Positions 36,338-46,283 are shown, numbered from the stretch's first letter. The stretch is DNA of 64,000 nucleotides from Bacillus sp. RAR_GA_16 (GCF_020165985.1 NZ_JAIUKZ010000008.1:1-64000), one strand, 5' to 3'. Translations and numbers: made by a program. The notes: a model not told the origin generated them from the sequence alone.

Positions 36338-36802
36338 ATGGAAAAGCCAATTGAAATAGCAAATATACGAATTGAGCAAGATAAAGGCAAAAACAGACGA
36401 GCCTATATCGCTCATTTTGAAGAGCCAGTCCAATATGGTGTGCATGGTGGTGTAAAAGAGTTCTACAATGCTTCTCCGGAAGAAGAATATCCTTCTACAC
36501 TAGACCATATTGTAGCAGCCGCTGGTGGCTGACTAACCGGTACATTATCTGGTGCGCTGGATGCGCGCCAAATACCAACCTATCCTAATAAAGTCTCAGG
36601 GAAATTTGAAGGAATTATCGAAGCACCGGACGGCGTTCTTAAAATCACAAAAATTCGCTGTCATTATACTTTATTTATTCCAGTAGGTAAACGAGATGCA
36701 GCAGAAAGAGCACTAAATGTATTTGAACGTGGTTGTCCTGTTGCGCAAACATTGAAAGGGTGCGTGGCTTTCGAACATGATTGGGAGATAATAGAAGAAT
36801 AA
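36338..36802 (+). CDS. OsmC-family peroxiredoxin with in-frame UGA at the peroxidatic cysteine (candidate selenoprotein)
   Basis: One frame runs 36338-36802 with a single internal TGA at 36530-36532 (codon 65). Before it lies TLDHIVAAAGG and after it LTGTLSGALDARQIP. In OsmC/Ohr proteins this position is the peroxidatic Cys of the AAxGC(L)TG motif. The second catalytic Cys is intact at residue 133 in ERGCPVAQTL. The whole protein would be 154 residues, normal for the family. OsmC proteins reduce organic hydroperoxides. Sec-containing OsmC-like proteins have been described in marine metagenomes. A GC-rich hairpin lies at the distance expected of a bacterial SECIS. The alternative is a nonsense mutation. 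AAGGGAAGGAG precedes the start. Confidence 0.75.
36550..36570 (+). other. SECIS-like hairpin downstream of the in-frame UGA
   Basis: TGGTGCGC (36550-36557) pairs with GCGCGCCA (36563-36570) over eight bp with one G-U, closing a five-base loop TGGAT. The loop starts 25 bases after the UGA and has G in its second position. This fits the published limits for bacterial SECIS elements (loop 16-37 bases from UGA, G in the first two loop bases). Confidence 0.6.
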
Positions 36803-36804
36803 AA

Positions 36805-36839
36805 AAAAGAACCGGATGAATCCCTCATCCGGTTCTTTT
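36805..36839. terminator. Bidirectional terminator between convergent genes
   Basis: AAAAGAACCGGATGA (36805-36819) pairs perfectly with 36825-36839. T runs are present on both strands. Confidence 0.93.
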
Positions 36840-36845
36840 CTATTA

Positions 36846-37160
36846 TTACCATTGTTTATCTTCATACTCTCTTTCATAATGTTTTCTTAAATGAAAGCGA
36901 TGGACCAGTCGAATCGTTGGACGAATCAGCATTTGCACACTTCCTAACACAAATAGGGTAACGCCCCATGTTTTCAATGATTCATAATAAAAGAAAATAC
37001 TTCCAACTAAAAACCAAATACCTAAAAGCCATTCATTGATGGTATAAAGAATGTCATACCCTTTTTTGAAAAATAAATCGTGCTTTCCCATTTGAATGTC
37101 TACATATTTATCTTTACTCTGATTTTGCGCATCCGCATCTTGCTTTTCCTGTTGTTCCAT
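36846..37160 (-). CDS. YrhK-like small membrane protein
   Basis: The 104-residue product has a charged, Gln-rich N-terminus and then two hydrophobic segments (YTINEWLLGIWFLVGSIFFYY and TWGVTLFVLGSVQMLI), ending with RHYEREYED-type charged residues. This layout and WLLGIWFLVGSIFF resemble the YrhK domain of Bacillus, of unknown function. The start used is the ATG at 37160 behind AAGGAAGGTGG. An upstream ATG at 37199 would add 13 residues. Confidence 0.75.
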   Translation of the reverse strand: MEQQEKQDADAQNQSKDKYVDIQMGKHDLFFKKGYDILYTINEWLLGIWFLVGSIFFYYESLKTWGVTLFVLGSVQMLIRPTIRLVHRFHLRKHYEREYEDKQW

Positions 37161-37285
37161 GAGTTGATGTCCACCTTCCTTAGAAACTAATCTACTCATA
37201 TTTCTTCCACTTCATTATGGAATTTAATCATAGTGTGAAGAAATATTAGATTGCTTTACACAAAAGGAAACGGAAGCTAATTCAC

Positions 37286-38170
37286 TTATTTTTCAACATT
37301 TGAATTTGCCAGATCAATAAACTTCTTTACGGCAAAAGACAAGTATTTATCTTTTTTCCAAATCATTCCTAGCTCTAAATTAATGTTCGACTGGATAAGG
37401 GGAATGGCTTTGATCGAATCATTTTTGATTGAACGAGCAATTTTACTAGGAAGTAGCGCAATTCCGAGTTTCGCTTCTACCATTTCAATCATAAAATCCT
37501 TTTGAGAGCTTTGACATACGATGTTAGGATAAAAATCATTCTTCGCGCATTCATCTAAAATGCGATCATATAAAGTGAAATCGTCTCGATACATAATAAA
37601 GGATTCAGATGCGAGATCAGCTAAGGTTATTTCATCGTCCTTTGCTAACGGATGCTCATGATGAACGATTAACATGAGAGGATCTTTAATAACCTGTACT
37701 GCTTCAAAACTACTATTTCTTAAAGGTGTGTTACAGATCAATCCAATATCGAGAGAACCATCATCGACACCTTGTTTGATCATTTTGGATCCTACTTCAG
37801 TAAGTAAGATTTCCACCGTAGGATAGAGCGACTTAAACTGGCTGATGATCTTTGAAAAAAAAGCAGCGCCGATGATAGGTGGGACACCAATTTTGATTTC
37901 ACCTTTTTTTAATTCTGTTATATCCGAGAGCTCTGCAGTTAGATTTTTACATGCACGAAGAACATGCTGAGCATTGACCAAAACCGCCTTACCAGCATCA
38001 GTCAATTCTAATTGCTTGGATCGATAGAAAAGGGGAATGCCTAGCTCTGTTTCGAGATTTTTAATGGCTTTACTGATCGAAGGTTGTGACACATGAAGTG
38101 TTGCTGCTGCTTTAGTGAAACTTAGCTGCCTCGCTACTTCTGAAAAATACTCAAGATGACGAATTTCCAA
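37286..38170 (-). CDS. LysR-family transcriptional regulator
   Basis: The 294-residue regulator has the N-terminal winged helix (LEYFSEVARQLSFTKAAATLHVSQPSISKAIKNLE) and the effector-binding domain from about residue 90 (KIGVPPIIGAAFFSKII). It is of the YwbI/CidR-like type. It is divergent from malate synthase G with 172 bases between, the usual arrangement of a LysR protein with its target, so it may respond to glyoxylate or a related acid. A dyad TTATA-N13-TATAA at 38196-38218 is a candidate binding site. Confidence 0.92.
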   Translation of the reverse strand: MEIRHLEYFSEVARQLSFTKAAATLHVSQPSISKAIKNLETELGIPLFYRSKQLELTDAGKAVLVNAQHVLRACKNLTAELSDITELKKGEIKIGVPPIIGAAFFSKIISQFKSLYPTVEILLTEVGSKMIKQGVDDGSLDIGLICNTPLRNSSFEAVQVIKDPLMLIVHHEHPLAKDDEITLADLASESFIMYRDDFTLYDRILDECAKNDFYPNIVCQSSQKDFMIEMVEAKLGIALLPSKIARSIKNDSIKAIPLIQSNINLELGMIWKKDKYLSFAVKKFIDLANSNVEK

Positions 38171-38342
38171 ACAGATTCACTCCTACCGCTATTTTTTATA
38201 GAAAATTCTGAATTATAACCTTAAAGCATACTCAATATGCCAAATATGTATTATATTAATAACTATTTTTAGTATAAGATAATACCTAACAAAAGGACAG
38301 TACCAGAGAAAGGTCCTGTTATCTTTAAAAGGAGGAAATACG

Positions 38343-40518
38343 ATGGAAAAGTATACGAAGATCGGCTCTTTACAAGTTGCCACTGAACTCTATCACTTTA
38401 TTAATTCCGAAGTTATTCCAGGAACAGACGTTTCAAGTGATCAATTCTGGAATGGTTTCGGTGATATTGTGAATGACCTCTCTCCTAAAAATAAAAGACT
38501 CCTTACGGTTCGTGATGAACTTCAACAAAAAATAAACGAATGGCATCAAGCTAATCCTAAGTACGATTTTAAAGAATACAAAGCATTTTTAACAAAACTA
38601 AATTATCTTGAAAAGGAAACGGATGACTTTACAATTACAACTCAAAATGTAGACGAAGAAATAGCTGTACAGGCTGGACCACAACTCGTTGTACCAGTAA
38701 ACAATGGACGTTATGCCATTAACGCTGCGAACGCAAGATGGGGAAGCCTTTATGACGCTTTATATGGAACAGACGCAATTAGTGAAGAAAACGGAGCAGA
38801 CAAAATTGGTAGCTATAATCCAGTTCGTGGAGAGAAAGTCATTGCTTACGCAAAACGTTTTCTTGATTCAGCAGTGCCTTTAAAAGAACAAAGCTATTCT
38901 GATGTAAAACAGTTTTCGATTGAACAAGGGATGCTTAAAGTTCATTTTTCGAACAATAATGAAAGCGTTTTATTAAATCAGGATCAATTCGTTGGGTATC
39001 AAGGTAGTGAAAGTAATCCTGTTGCAATTCTTTTGAAAAACAACGATATTCACCTTGAAATTCAAATTGATTCCATCGAATCCAATCGGTAAAACGGACC
39101 CAGCTGGAATTAAAGATGTCTATGTAGAATCTGCTATTACAACAATTATGGATTTTGAAGATTCAGTTGCTGCAGTAGATGCAGAAGATAAAGTACTTGT
39201 ATATCGTAACTTCCTTGGCCTCATCAAAGGTGACATCGTTGCATCCTTTTCAAAAGGGAAAAAGACCATTTCACGAAAACTGAATCCTGACCGTGAATAT
39301 ATCTCACCTGACGGAAAAGAATTCTCACTTCGCGGCCGTTCGCTCATGTTTGCCCGTAATGTTGGTCACTTAATGACAACGAATGCTGTACTTGACCAAT
39401 CAGGTAACGAAGTACCAGAGGGTATTCTGGATACAGTCATCACAGGGCTTATCGCAAAGCATGATGTTCTCAAGAATGGCAACTATCAAAATTCTTCTAA
39501 AGGTTCCATTTATATCGTAAAACCTAAAATGCACGGTTCAGAAGAAGTCGCATTTGCTAATGAATTGTTTAATCGAACGGAAGATTTGATAGGATTAGAG
39601 CGAAACACAATGAAAATAGGTGTAATGGATGAAGAACGTCGCACAACGCTCAACTTACGAAACTGCATCCGAGAAGTGAAAGAGCGCGTTGTTTTCATTA
39701 ATACTGGTTTCCTAGACCGTACAGGAGATGAAATTCACACCTCTATGGAAGCAGGACCGGTTATTCGTAAAAATGAAATGAAGAACGCTACTTGGTTGCA
39801 AAGTTATGAAAAATCAAATGTACAACAGGGATTGAAAACTGGCTTTTCTGGTGTAGGACAAATCGGGAAAGGCATGTGGGCGATGCCAGACATGATGGCA
39901 GACATGTTAGCTCAGAAAGGAAGCCAATTACAAGCAGGGGCTAATACGGCTTGGGTTCCTTCACCAACTGCAGCTACGCTTCATGCACTTCATTATCATG
40001 AAGTCAGTGTTCCTACTATTCAAAGTGAATTAGCAAAAAACACGTCAACTTATCAAGATGATATTCTACAGGTACCATTAAAAGATCGGAATTGGAGTAA
40101 AGAAGAAATTCAAGAAGAGCTTGATAATAATGCGCAAGGTATCCTTGGATACGTCGTTCGTTGGGTCGAGCACGGAGTAGGTTGTTCTAAAGTTCCTGAC
40201 ATTCGTAATATTGAATTGATGGAAGATCGCGCAACCCTTCGAATTTCAAGTCAACATATGGCAAATTGGCTACATCACGGCATTTGTACTGAAAAACAGG
40301 TAGTTGAAACGATGAAACGAATGGCTAAAGTTGTAGACGAACAAAATGCAAGTGACCCAGATTATCGAGCAATGGCTGCTAATTTTGATGGATCCGTTGC
40401 ATTTCAAGCAGCTTGCGAGCTTGTTTTTAAAGGATTAGAGCAGCCAAGCGGGTATACAGAGCCTATTTTGCATAAACGTCGACAAGAAGCTAAAGCAAAA
40501 TTATATGCCAATAAGTAA
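38343..40518 (+). pseudogene. glcB: Malate synthase G, frame broken by one extra base
   Basis: The enzyme condenses glyoxylate and acetyl-CoA to malate. Two frames form one protein: 38343-39092 (start behind AAAGGAGG, GPQLVVPVNNGRYAINAANARWGS) and the remainder to 40518, with [31 protein letters not shown], and the catalytic region [34 protein letters not shown]. Dropping one T from GATTC at 39069-39073, or one A from GAATC at 39078-39082, restores a 724-residue protein, the normal malate synthase G length. It is the first gene of the glycolate cluster. The break is probably a sequencing fault. Confidence 0.92.
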
Positions 40519-40526
40519 TTGATCTT

Positions 40527-40562
40527 GCAAAAGTGGCCACCGGCTACTTTTGCACTCTTTTT
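40527..40562 (+). terminator. Rho-independent terminator of malate synthase G
   Basis: GCAAAAGTGGCC (40527-40538) pairs with GGCTACTTTTGC (40542-40553), with one G-U, before a T-rich run. Confidence 0.85.
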
Positions 40563-40638
40563 ACGTTAAATTAACTGAAAAATCTAAATTTATATTTTAA
40601 CTTGTCAGATATGTGATCTCTGAAAGGTGGTTCTTATT

Positions 40639-41358
40639 TTGGAATTCAAACGTATTTCTTCTCAAAAAATATCAGAGAAAGTAGAAGAACAAATCATAAA
40701 GCTAATTAAAGAAGGGAGTTACAAAGAGGGCGATAAGCTTCCTTCTGTGAGGGAACTTTGTGATTTTCTTGATGTTGGCCGTTCAGCTGTACGTGACGCC
40801 CTGACAACGCTAAAAGGAAGAGGATTAGTGGAAACGAGACAGGGTGAGGGCACGTTTGTGACAGGGTTTAACCCTAAACGTTATTTTCAACATATGTTGA
40901 TGCCACATCAGAAGGAGCTGGAATCTCTCTTTCAAGTTAGAGAAATTCTAGAAACGAGTATTGTTAAGCTAGCTGCAGTAAATCGCAAAGAGCAGGATCT
41001 GATTGCCATGAGAAAAACGCTCAATCACATGAGCGAATGTCATTATGATGAAAGTGGCTATCATGATTGTGAGTTTCATATGGCAATTGCTAAAGCTTCA
41101 GGAAATAGCATTTTACAAGAATTACTTGAATCGATCTCCTCCACAATGGCTAAATCAATGGCTGATTTTCATTGCTTAATTGCTTCAAAACCTGAACTCA
41201 TTCATGACATCCACCATCAGCATGAACTGATCATGGATATGATTGTTTGCGAAGACGCTTCTGGTGCTAACGAAGCCATGCTTCTTCACTTATCCTACGT
41301 AAAAAAACATATGAGAAAAGGATTCTCGATTCGCTCTGAATTTATTGAAACAATTTGA
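40639..41358 (+). CDS. GntR/FadR-family regulator of glycolate genes
   Basis: The 239-residue regulator has a GntR winged helix (KISEKVEEQIIKLIKEGSYKEGDKLPSVREL, then GRSAVRDALTTLKGRGLVETRQGEGTFV) and a FCD effector domain with the metal-binding His set (DCEFHMAIAKASGN and HDIHHQHELIMD). It is closest in layout to GlcC/LldR/PdhR types that sense glycolate or lactate. TTG 40639 follows AAAGGTGG. It leads the glcEFD operon and presumably controls it. Confidence 0.92.
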   Translation: MEFKRISSQKISEKVEEQIIKLIKEGSYKEGDKLPSVRELCDFLDVGRSAVRDALTTLKGRGLVETRQGEGTFVTGFNPKRYFQHMLMPHQKELESLFQVREILETSIVKLAAVNRKEQDLIAMRKTLNHMSECHYDESGYHDCEFHMAIAKASGNSILQELLESISSTMAKSMADFHCLIASKPELIHDIHHQHELIMDMIVCEDASGANEAMLLHLSYVKKHMRKGFSIRSEFIETI

Positions 41359-41372
41359 AGGGAGGGGAGAAT

Positions 41373-42653
41373 TTGGACGAAATACTGGTAGAAGGTTCAT
41401 TAACCAAAGTAGCAAACCGATTTGGCAATATGACGTCACATATCGTTTATCCAGAGTCGGAAGAAGAAGTGGCAATGATTGTAAAGGAAGCAAACAAAGA
41501 CGGACAGAAACTCTCAATTGTAAGCGGTGGCACTAAACTCGGATACGGCGGGATAGAGTCTGATTACGACTTTACTCTTTCTCTAAAAAAATTAACCGGT
41601 ATTGTTGAACATACAGCTGGAGATATGACCGTAACCGTTAAACCTGGTACGACCATGCAGACTCTTCAACACTTCTTGAAGCAGTACAATCAAATGGTCC
41701 CATTAGACCCAGCTCACTCCTCAACTTCAACAATTGGTGGAGTCGTCAGTGCCAATGAAAGTGGTCCGAGACGCTTGAAATACGGGGCTGCACGGGATCA
41801 CGTTATCGGAATGCGCGTTGTTTATCCAGATGGCAAAGTCATTCGTACAGGCGGAAAAGTTGTGAAGAATGTGGCTGGCTACGATATGAACAAATTGTTT
41901 ATTGGCGCCATGGGAACGCTTGGAGTTATTACAGAAATCACATTAAAACTACGCCCACTTCCAAAGTACTCAAGTATCGTCACGTTACGTGTGCAAGAGG
42001 ATGCCCTTCATGATTTGAAAGCTTTCATTTCACACATTCAGGATTCTATGATTGAACCAGTTTCTCTTGAAATCGTAAACCCAAAGCTATCCAAAAATTT
42101 GTTTCAAAAAGAGGAGTATCATTTAATAATCGCTCTAGAAGATGTTGAAAAAGCAGTCCTTTTTGAAGAAGAATGGATTGATGAAAACAAACCGACAGAA
42201 GCCGTAATGGATGTGCTCAATCATACTGAAGACTTCTGGACAACATTTAATGAGCTAACACCAAACAGTCAAAATGATTTTTATGAAACGACTTCTGGTG
42301 TTTTGAAAATTGGAACCACCAACATGGGAGTATTCCAACTGCTTCAGGAATGCGAGCGATTGAATCGTGAAAGTAACGTGGATATTTTTGCACACGCTGG
42401 AGCAGGACATGGACTTAGTACGCTTATCATCTCTGGAATACCTGAAAATCTCATTCAATCCATTCAGTATATCCAGACATTTTCTGAAGAGCATGGTGGA
42501 TACGGAATCGTAAAACACCTTCCTTTAGCAATTAGAAAACAGTTAAATGTCTGGGGACAACCTAAAGGTACTTTCACTTTAATGAGAGGAATTAAACAGA
42601 AGATTGACCCCAAAAACACGCTGAATAAAAAGCGTTTTATAGGAGGAATTTAG
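41373..42653 (+). CDS. glcE: Glycolate oxidase FAD-binding subunit GlcE
   Basis: The 426-residue protein is the second FAD subunit of membrane-associated glycolate oxidase. The FAD_binding_4 fold is clear: IVYPESEEEVAMIVKEAN, VSGGTKLGYGG, LDPAHSSTSTIGGVVSANESG and VVKNVAGYDMNKLFIGAMGTLGVITEITL. It is shorter than GlcD, as expected for GlcE. TTG 41373 lies five bases after GGAGGGG. It is 14 bases downstream of the GntR regulator and touches glcF. Confidence 0.92.
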   Translation: MDEILVEGSLTKVANRFGNMTSHIVYPESEEEVAMIVKEANKDGQKLSIVSGGTKLGYGGIESDYDFTLSLKKLTGIVEHTAGDMTVTVKPGTTMQTLQHFLKQYNQMVPLDPAHSSTSTIGGVVSANESGPRRLKYGAARDHVIGMRVVYPDGKVIRTGGKVVKNVAGYDMNKLFIGAMGTLGVITEITLKLRPLPKYSSIVTLRVQEDALHDLKAFISHIQDSMIEPVSLEIVNPKLSKNLFQKEEYHLIIALEDVEKAVLFEEEWIDENKPTEAVMDVLNHTEDFWTTFNELTPNSQNDFYETTSGVLKIGTTNMGVFQLLQECERLNRESNVDIFAHAGAGHGLSTLIISGIPENLIQSIQYIQTFSEEHGGYGIVKHLPLAIRKQLNVWGQPKGTFTLMRGIKQKIDPKNTLNKKRFIGGI

Positions 42654-42654
42654 T

Positions 42655-44055
42655 ATGAGTTTAAAAGAAAAAGAGTTACTGAAGAACTCACCTCCTTGTT
42701 CATCTAACAGTTTAAGTAATTACCTGTGGGAGGATCATCCAGATGAGGAGAAGTGGGCAGACTGTGTTCATTGTGGAATGTGTCTTGAATCATGTCCAAC
42801 CTATTTAGAAACAGGTCAGGAACAACACTCACCACGAGGACGGGTTCACCTCATTAAATCGGTTGCAGAAGGTAAGCTAGATGTCAATGAACAGTTTATG
42901 GATCCCGTCTTTCAATGCCTCGATTGCCGTGCGTGTACAACCGCATGTCCGGCAGATGTGGATGTTGGTGGTTTAATTGAAGAAGCACGCGGTCAGGTAA
43001 GACAGGCGATGCCGTTAAAAGGCGCTAAACGAGCAGTCAGTAGCTTCTTCTTGAAAGGAATATTCCCTCATCAAAGTCGTCTTCAAACAGCTGGAGGATT
43101 ATTAAAATTCTATCAAACGAGCGGCCTTCAAAAAGTAGTTCGATCAACAGGGGTTCTCAATATTTTGCCTGATCATCTTGTTGAAATGGAAGCCATTATG
43201 CCTAAGATACACAAATCTACTCATCAAAAGTATAAAAATGTTGATATTATTCCGGCGAAAGGGGCTTCAAAAGCACAAGTTGCGATACTGAAGGGATGTA
43301 TCATGGACGTGATGTTTAGTGACATAAATCAATCAACTATCAACGTTCTTACACATAACGGAAATGATGTTGTGCTTCCTAAAAAGCAAACGTGTTGCGG
43401 TGCCTTGCACATCCATGCAGGCGACCGAGAAACCGGAAAGAAACTTGCGAAACAAAACATTGAAGCCTTTCAAGATGCCCAGAAAGTCGTCGTTAACGCT
43501 GCAGGATGCGGTTGTGCATTGAAGGAGTATCCGGAGCTATTCCGACATGATCCAGAATGGAAAGCAAAAGCAGAAGCATTTTCTAAAAAGGTAGAGGATA
43601 TTTCAAAGTATCTCTACGATACAGGATATGTGAAGCCACAAAGCGCAATCAACAAACGGATTACCTATCACGATGCCTGTCATCTTGCTCATGGGCAAGG
43701 TGTTCGACACGAACCACGACAATTATTAAAAGATATTCCAGGCGTTGACTATGTTGAACAGCCAAATGCAGATACTTGTTGTGGCAGTGCCGGAATCTAT
43801 AACATCACAAATCCAGAAATGGCTTCCGCTGTACTTGAACGAAAGATGGAAAATGTACCTAACGACGTCGAAATGATTTCGATGGGGAATCCAGGATGTA
43901 TGCTTCAAATGGCGATTGGCGTTCAAAAATACGGCCGTGGCGGTAAAATTGTACACACTGTTCAGTTGCTTGACTGGGCCTATCAAGCAGATGCAAAGAA
44001 AGGAGTGAAAGATAGTGTTATTAGCGAGAAAGAAGAAAGAGAAAATCGAACCTGA
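42655..44055 (+). CDS. glcF: Glycolate oxidase iron-sulfur subunit GlcF
   Basis: The 466-residue protein carries electrons from the FAD subunits to quinone. It has two 4Fe-4S clusters: CVHCGMCLESCPTY and CLDCRACTTACPADVDVG. It also has two CCG domains: TCCGALHIHAGD and TCCGSAGIYN, each with upstream Cys residues (AAGCGCALKEYP and TYHDACHLAHGQ). AGGAGG precedes ATG 42655. It overlaps glcD by 41 bases. Confidence 0.94.
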   Translation: MSLKEKELLKNSPPCSSNSLSNYLWEDHPDEEKWADCVHCGMCLESCPTYLETGQEQHSPRGRVHLIKSVAEGKLDVNEQFMDPVFQCLDCRACTTACPADVDVGGLIEEARGQVRQAMPLKGAKRAVSSFFLKGIFPHQSRLQTAGGLLKFYQTSGLQKVVRSTGVLNILPDHLVEMEAIMPKIHKSTHQKYKNVDIIPAKGASKAQVAILKGCIMDVMFSDINQSTINVLTHNGNDVVLPKKQTCCGALHIHAGDRETGKKLAKQNIEAFQDAQKVVVNAAGCGCALKEYPELFRHDPEWKAKAEAFSKKVEDISKYLYDTGYVKPQSAINKRITYHDACHLAHGQGVRHEPRQLLKDIPGVDYVEQPNADTCCGSAGIYNITNPEMASAVLERKMENVPNDVEMISMGNPGCMLQMAIGVQKYGRGGKIVHTVQLLDWAYQADAKKGVKDSVISEKEERENRT

Positions 44056-45484
44056 CATTCTTGCTCTTTCAAAAATTGTAGGCGCTAAATCCATTCTTCA
44101 TCATAAAGAGGATCTATTATCCTACGATTGTGATGGTTTTACGATTCATAAAGCGATGCCTAAAGCTGTAATTTTCCCAAAAAATACAAATGAAGTAGCA
44201 GCCGCTGTTAAATATTGTGCTGATCATAACATCCCTTTTCTTGCTCGTGGTGCAGGTACGGGATTGAGTGGAGGAGCGATCCCTCTAAACAATGAAGTGA
44301 TCATTAGCCTAGTCAAAATGAAAAACCTTTTAAGCGTGGATTATGAAAACAGAAAGGCAGTCGTTCAACCTGGATTTGTAAATTTAAAACTAACAAACTC
44401 TATTTCTCATAAAGGGTATTACTATGCACCCGATCCTTCTAGTCAATACGTTTGTACCATTGGTGGAAATGTAGCGGAGAATGCTGGTGGGGCACACTGT
44501 CTGAAATACGGAGTGACAACGAATCATATTCTTGGTCTCGAGGTAGTGCTTCCAGATGGAGAAGTGATAGAAATCAGTCCAAACGGCGTTCTTGATACCC
44601 CAGGCTACGATGTTCTTGGCATTCTAACAGGCTCAGAAGGCACATTAGGGATTGTGACAAAAATCATTGTCCGCATTCTTAAAAACCCTGAATCAAAGAA
44701 AACGGTCCTAGCTTATTTTGATCGAGTAGAAGATGGAAGTCATGCTGTTTCTGACATTATTTCAGCAGGTATTATACCTGCTGCGCTGGAAATGATGGAT
44801 CAGACCGCAATTGAAGGGGTGGAGGCAGGAGCATTTCCAGTTGGACATCCTCCTGATATCGAAGCGCTTTTATTAATTGAAGTAGATGGGATCACTGAAG
44901 GCATCGCTGAGCAAATTGAACAAATCTTGTCAGTTTGTGAGAATCATCATGTACGTGACGTCAAAGTCGCACGTGATGAGGAGGAACGTGGTCGCTGGTG
45001 GGCAAACCGAAAGACAGGTTTTGGAGCGATGGGAGCCATTTCGCCAGATTATCTTGTTCAGGATGGCGTCATTCCAAGAAGTAAACTTCCCGAAGTTCTT
45101 ACAGAAATAAGAGAGATCAGCAAAGAGTACAACCTTCGAATAGCGAATATTTTCCACGCAGGAGATGGTAATTTGCATCCGCTTATCCTATTTGATTCTA
45201 GGATTGAAGGAGAAACAGAAAAAGCACTACTTGCAGGCACAGCAAGCCTGAAAGCCTGTGCAGATGCAGGAGGATCCATTACAGGAGAGCATGGAGTTGG
45301 AATAGAGAAGAAAGAAGAAATGCGATTTATTTTTAGTGATGAAGAACTTGAAGCTCAAACCGCCATCAGAGACGTATTTAATCCAAATAATTTATTAAAT
45401 CAAGGAAAGCTTTTCCCAACCCCAAGTAAGTGTCTGGATATTAAGAAGGTTGTTTCTGAAGGTTCACTGATAAAACCAATATAA
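44015..45484 (+). CDS. glcD: Glycolate oxidase catalytic subunit GlcD
   Basis: The 489-residue FAD-linked subunit oxidises glycolate (or D-lactate) to glyoxylate. It shows FLARGAGTGLSGGAIP, YAPDPSSQYVCTIGGNVAENAGG, DVLGILTGSEGTLGIVTKI and, in the C-domain, FHAGDGNLHPLILFD and ITGEHGVGIEKKEEM. The start is GTG 44015, eight bases after AAAGGAG. This order (E, F, D) differs from E. coli glcDEF. Confidence 0.94.
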   Translation: MLLARKKKEKIEPDILALSKIVGAKSILHHKEDLLSYDCDGFTIHKAMPKAVIFPKNTNEVAAAVKYCADHNIPFLARGAGTGLSGGAIPLNNEVIISLVKMKNLLSVDYENRKAVVQPGFVNLKLTNSISHKGYYYAPDPSSQYVCTIGGNVAENAGGAHCLKYGVTTNHILGLEVVLPDGEVIEISPNGVLDTPGYDVLGILTGSEGTLGIVTKIIVRILKNPESKKTVLAYFDRVEDGSHAVSDIISAGIIPAALEMMDQTAIEGVEAGAFPVGHPPDIEALLLIEVDGITEGIAEQIEQILSVCENHHVRDVKVARDEEERGRWWANRKTGFGAMGAISPDYLVQDGVIPRSKLPEVLTEIREISKEYNLRIANIFHAGDGNLHPLILFDSRIEGETEKALLAGTASLKACADAGGSITGEHGVGIEKKEEMRFIFSDEELEAQTAIRDVFNPNNLLNQGKLFPTPSKCLDIKKVVSEGSLIKPI

Positions 45485-45497
45485 AGGAGAGAATAGA

Positions 45498-46283
45498 ATG
45501 AAATTTGGAAGATTTACTTACAAGGATAAGATTCATTTTGGTGTCATCGAGAAGAATAGTGTCACGATTATTGAAGGTGACCCTCTTTCAAACTGGTCCT
45601 ATACAAGCGAGAAAGTTTCACTAGATGACATCAAGCTACTTGCGCCAATCACACCAAAGAACATCATAGGAATTGGAGCGAACTATGTCGATCATAAACT
45701 AGCACTCCCTGATGAAATCCCTGAAATGCCAGTGTTTTTCTTCAAACCAGCAACTTCAGTCATTGGACCTAATGAAGAGGTTATCATTCCAGCTCAACTG
45801 GACGAAGTGAAATTTGAATCTGAGCTCGCTGTAGTCATTGGGAAAGAAGCTAAAAATATTGAAAAAGAGAAGGTATTAGATTATGTTTTTGGCTACACGA
45901 TCGGAAACGATGTAACAGCTCCTCAATTTTTTCATGAGAATGGTCACTGGACGCTTGGAAAATCATTCGACACCTTTACACCACTTGGACCTGTCATTGA
46001 AACAGAATTAGACCCTTATGCCATTCACGTAACAGCAAAAGTAAACGGTGAAGTGAAACAACACAGTCCGACTGAATGGATGATTGTTCCCATAAAAGAA
46101 ATGGTTGCATATCTCTCAACAATAATGACGTTACATCCTGGGGACGTGATTCTTACAGGAAGTCCTATTGGAGCACATTTTGTAAAAGACGATGATCGCA
46201 TTGAATGCTCCATCGATGAAATTGGTTCTCTTACTAATATATTCAAGCATGCATCTTCTCGCACTCACGTTATCCAGAAATAA
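45498..46283 (+). CDS. Fumarylacetoacetate hydrolase family protein
   Basis: The 261-residue enzyme has a FAH C-terminal domain. Metal ligands are expected in EVKFESELAVVIGKEAK and GYTIGNDVTA. Neighbouring residues are YVDHKLALP and TPLGPVIETE, and the end is HPGDVILTGSPIGAH. The family includes acylpyruvases, oxaloacetate decarboxylases and 2-hydroxyhepta-dienedioate isomerases. Placed in the glycolate operon, it may act on a 2-ketoacid by-product such as oxaloacetate or an acylpyruvate. This is inference. Confidence 0.88.
   Translation: MKFGRFTYKDKIHFGVIEKNSVTIIEGDPLSNWSYTSEKVSLDDIKLLAPITPKNIIGIGANYVDHKLALPDEIPEMPVFFFKPATSVIGPNEEVIIPAQLDEVKFESELAVVIGKEAKNIEKEKVLDYVFGYTIGNDVTAPQFFHENGHWTLGKSFDTFTPLGPVIETELDPYAIHVTAKVNGEVKQHSPTEWMIVPIKEMVAYLSTIMTLHPGDVILTGSPIGAHFVKDDDRIECSIDEIGSLTNIFKHASSRTHVIQK

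Noticed and set aside
36530-36532. Explanation of the OsmC stop as the same error as the other broken genes
   Set aside because: The surrounding bases contain no GATC, GAATC or GATTC and the frame does not shift.
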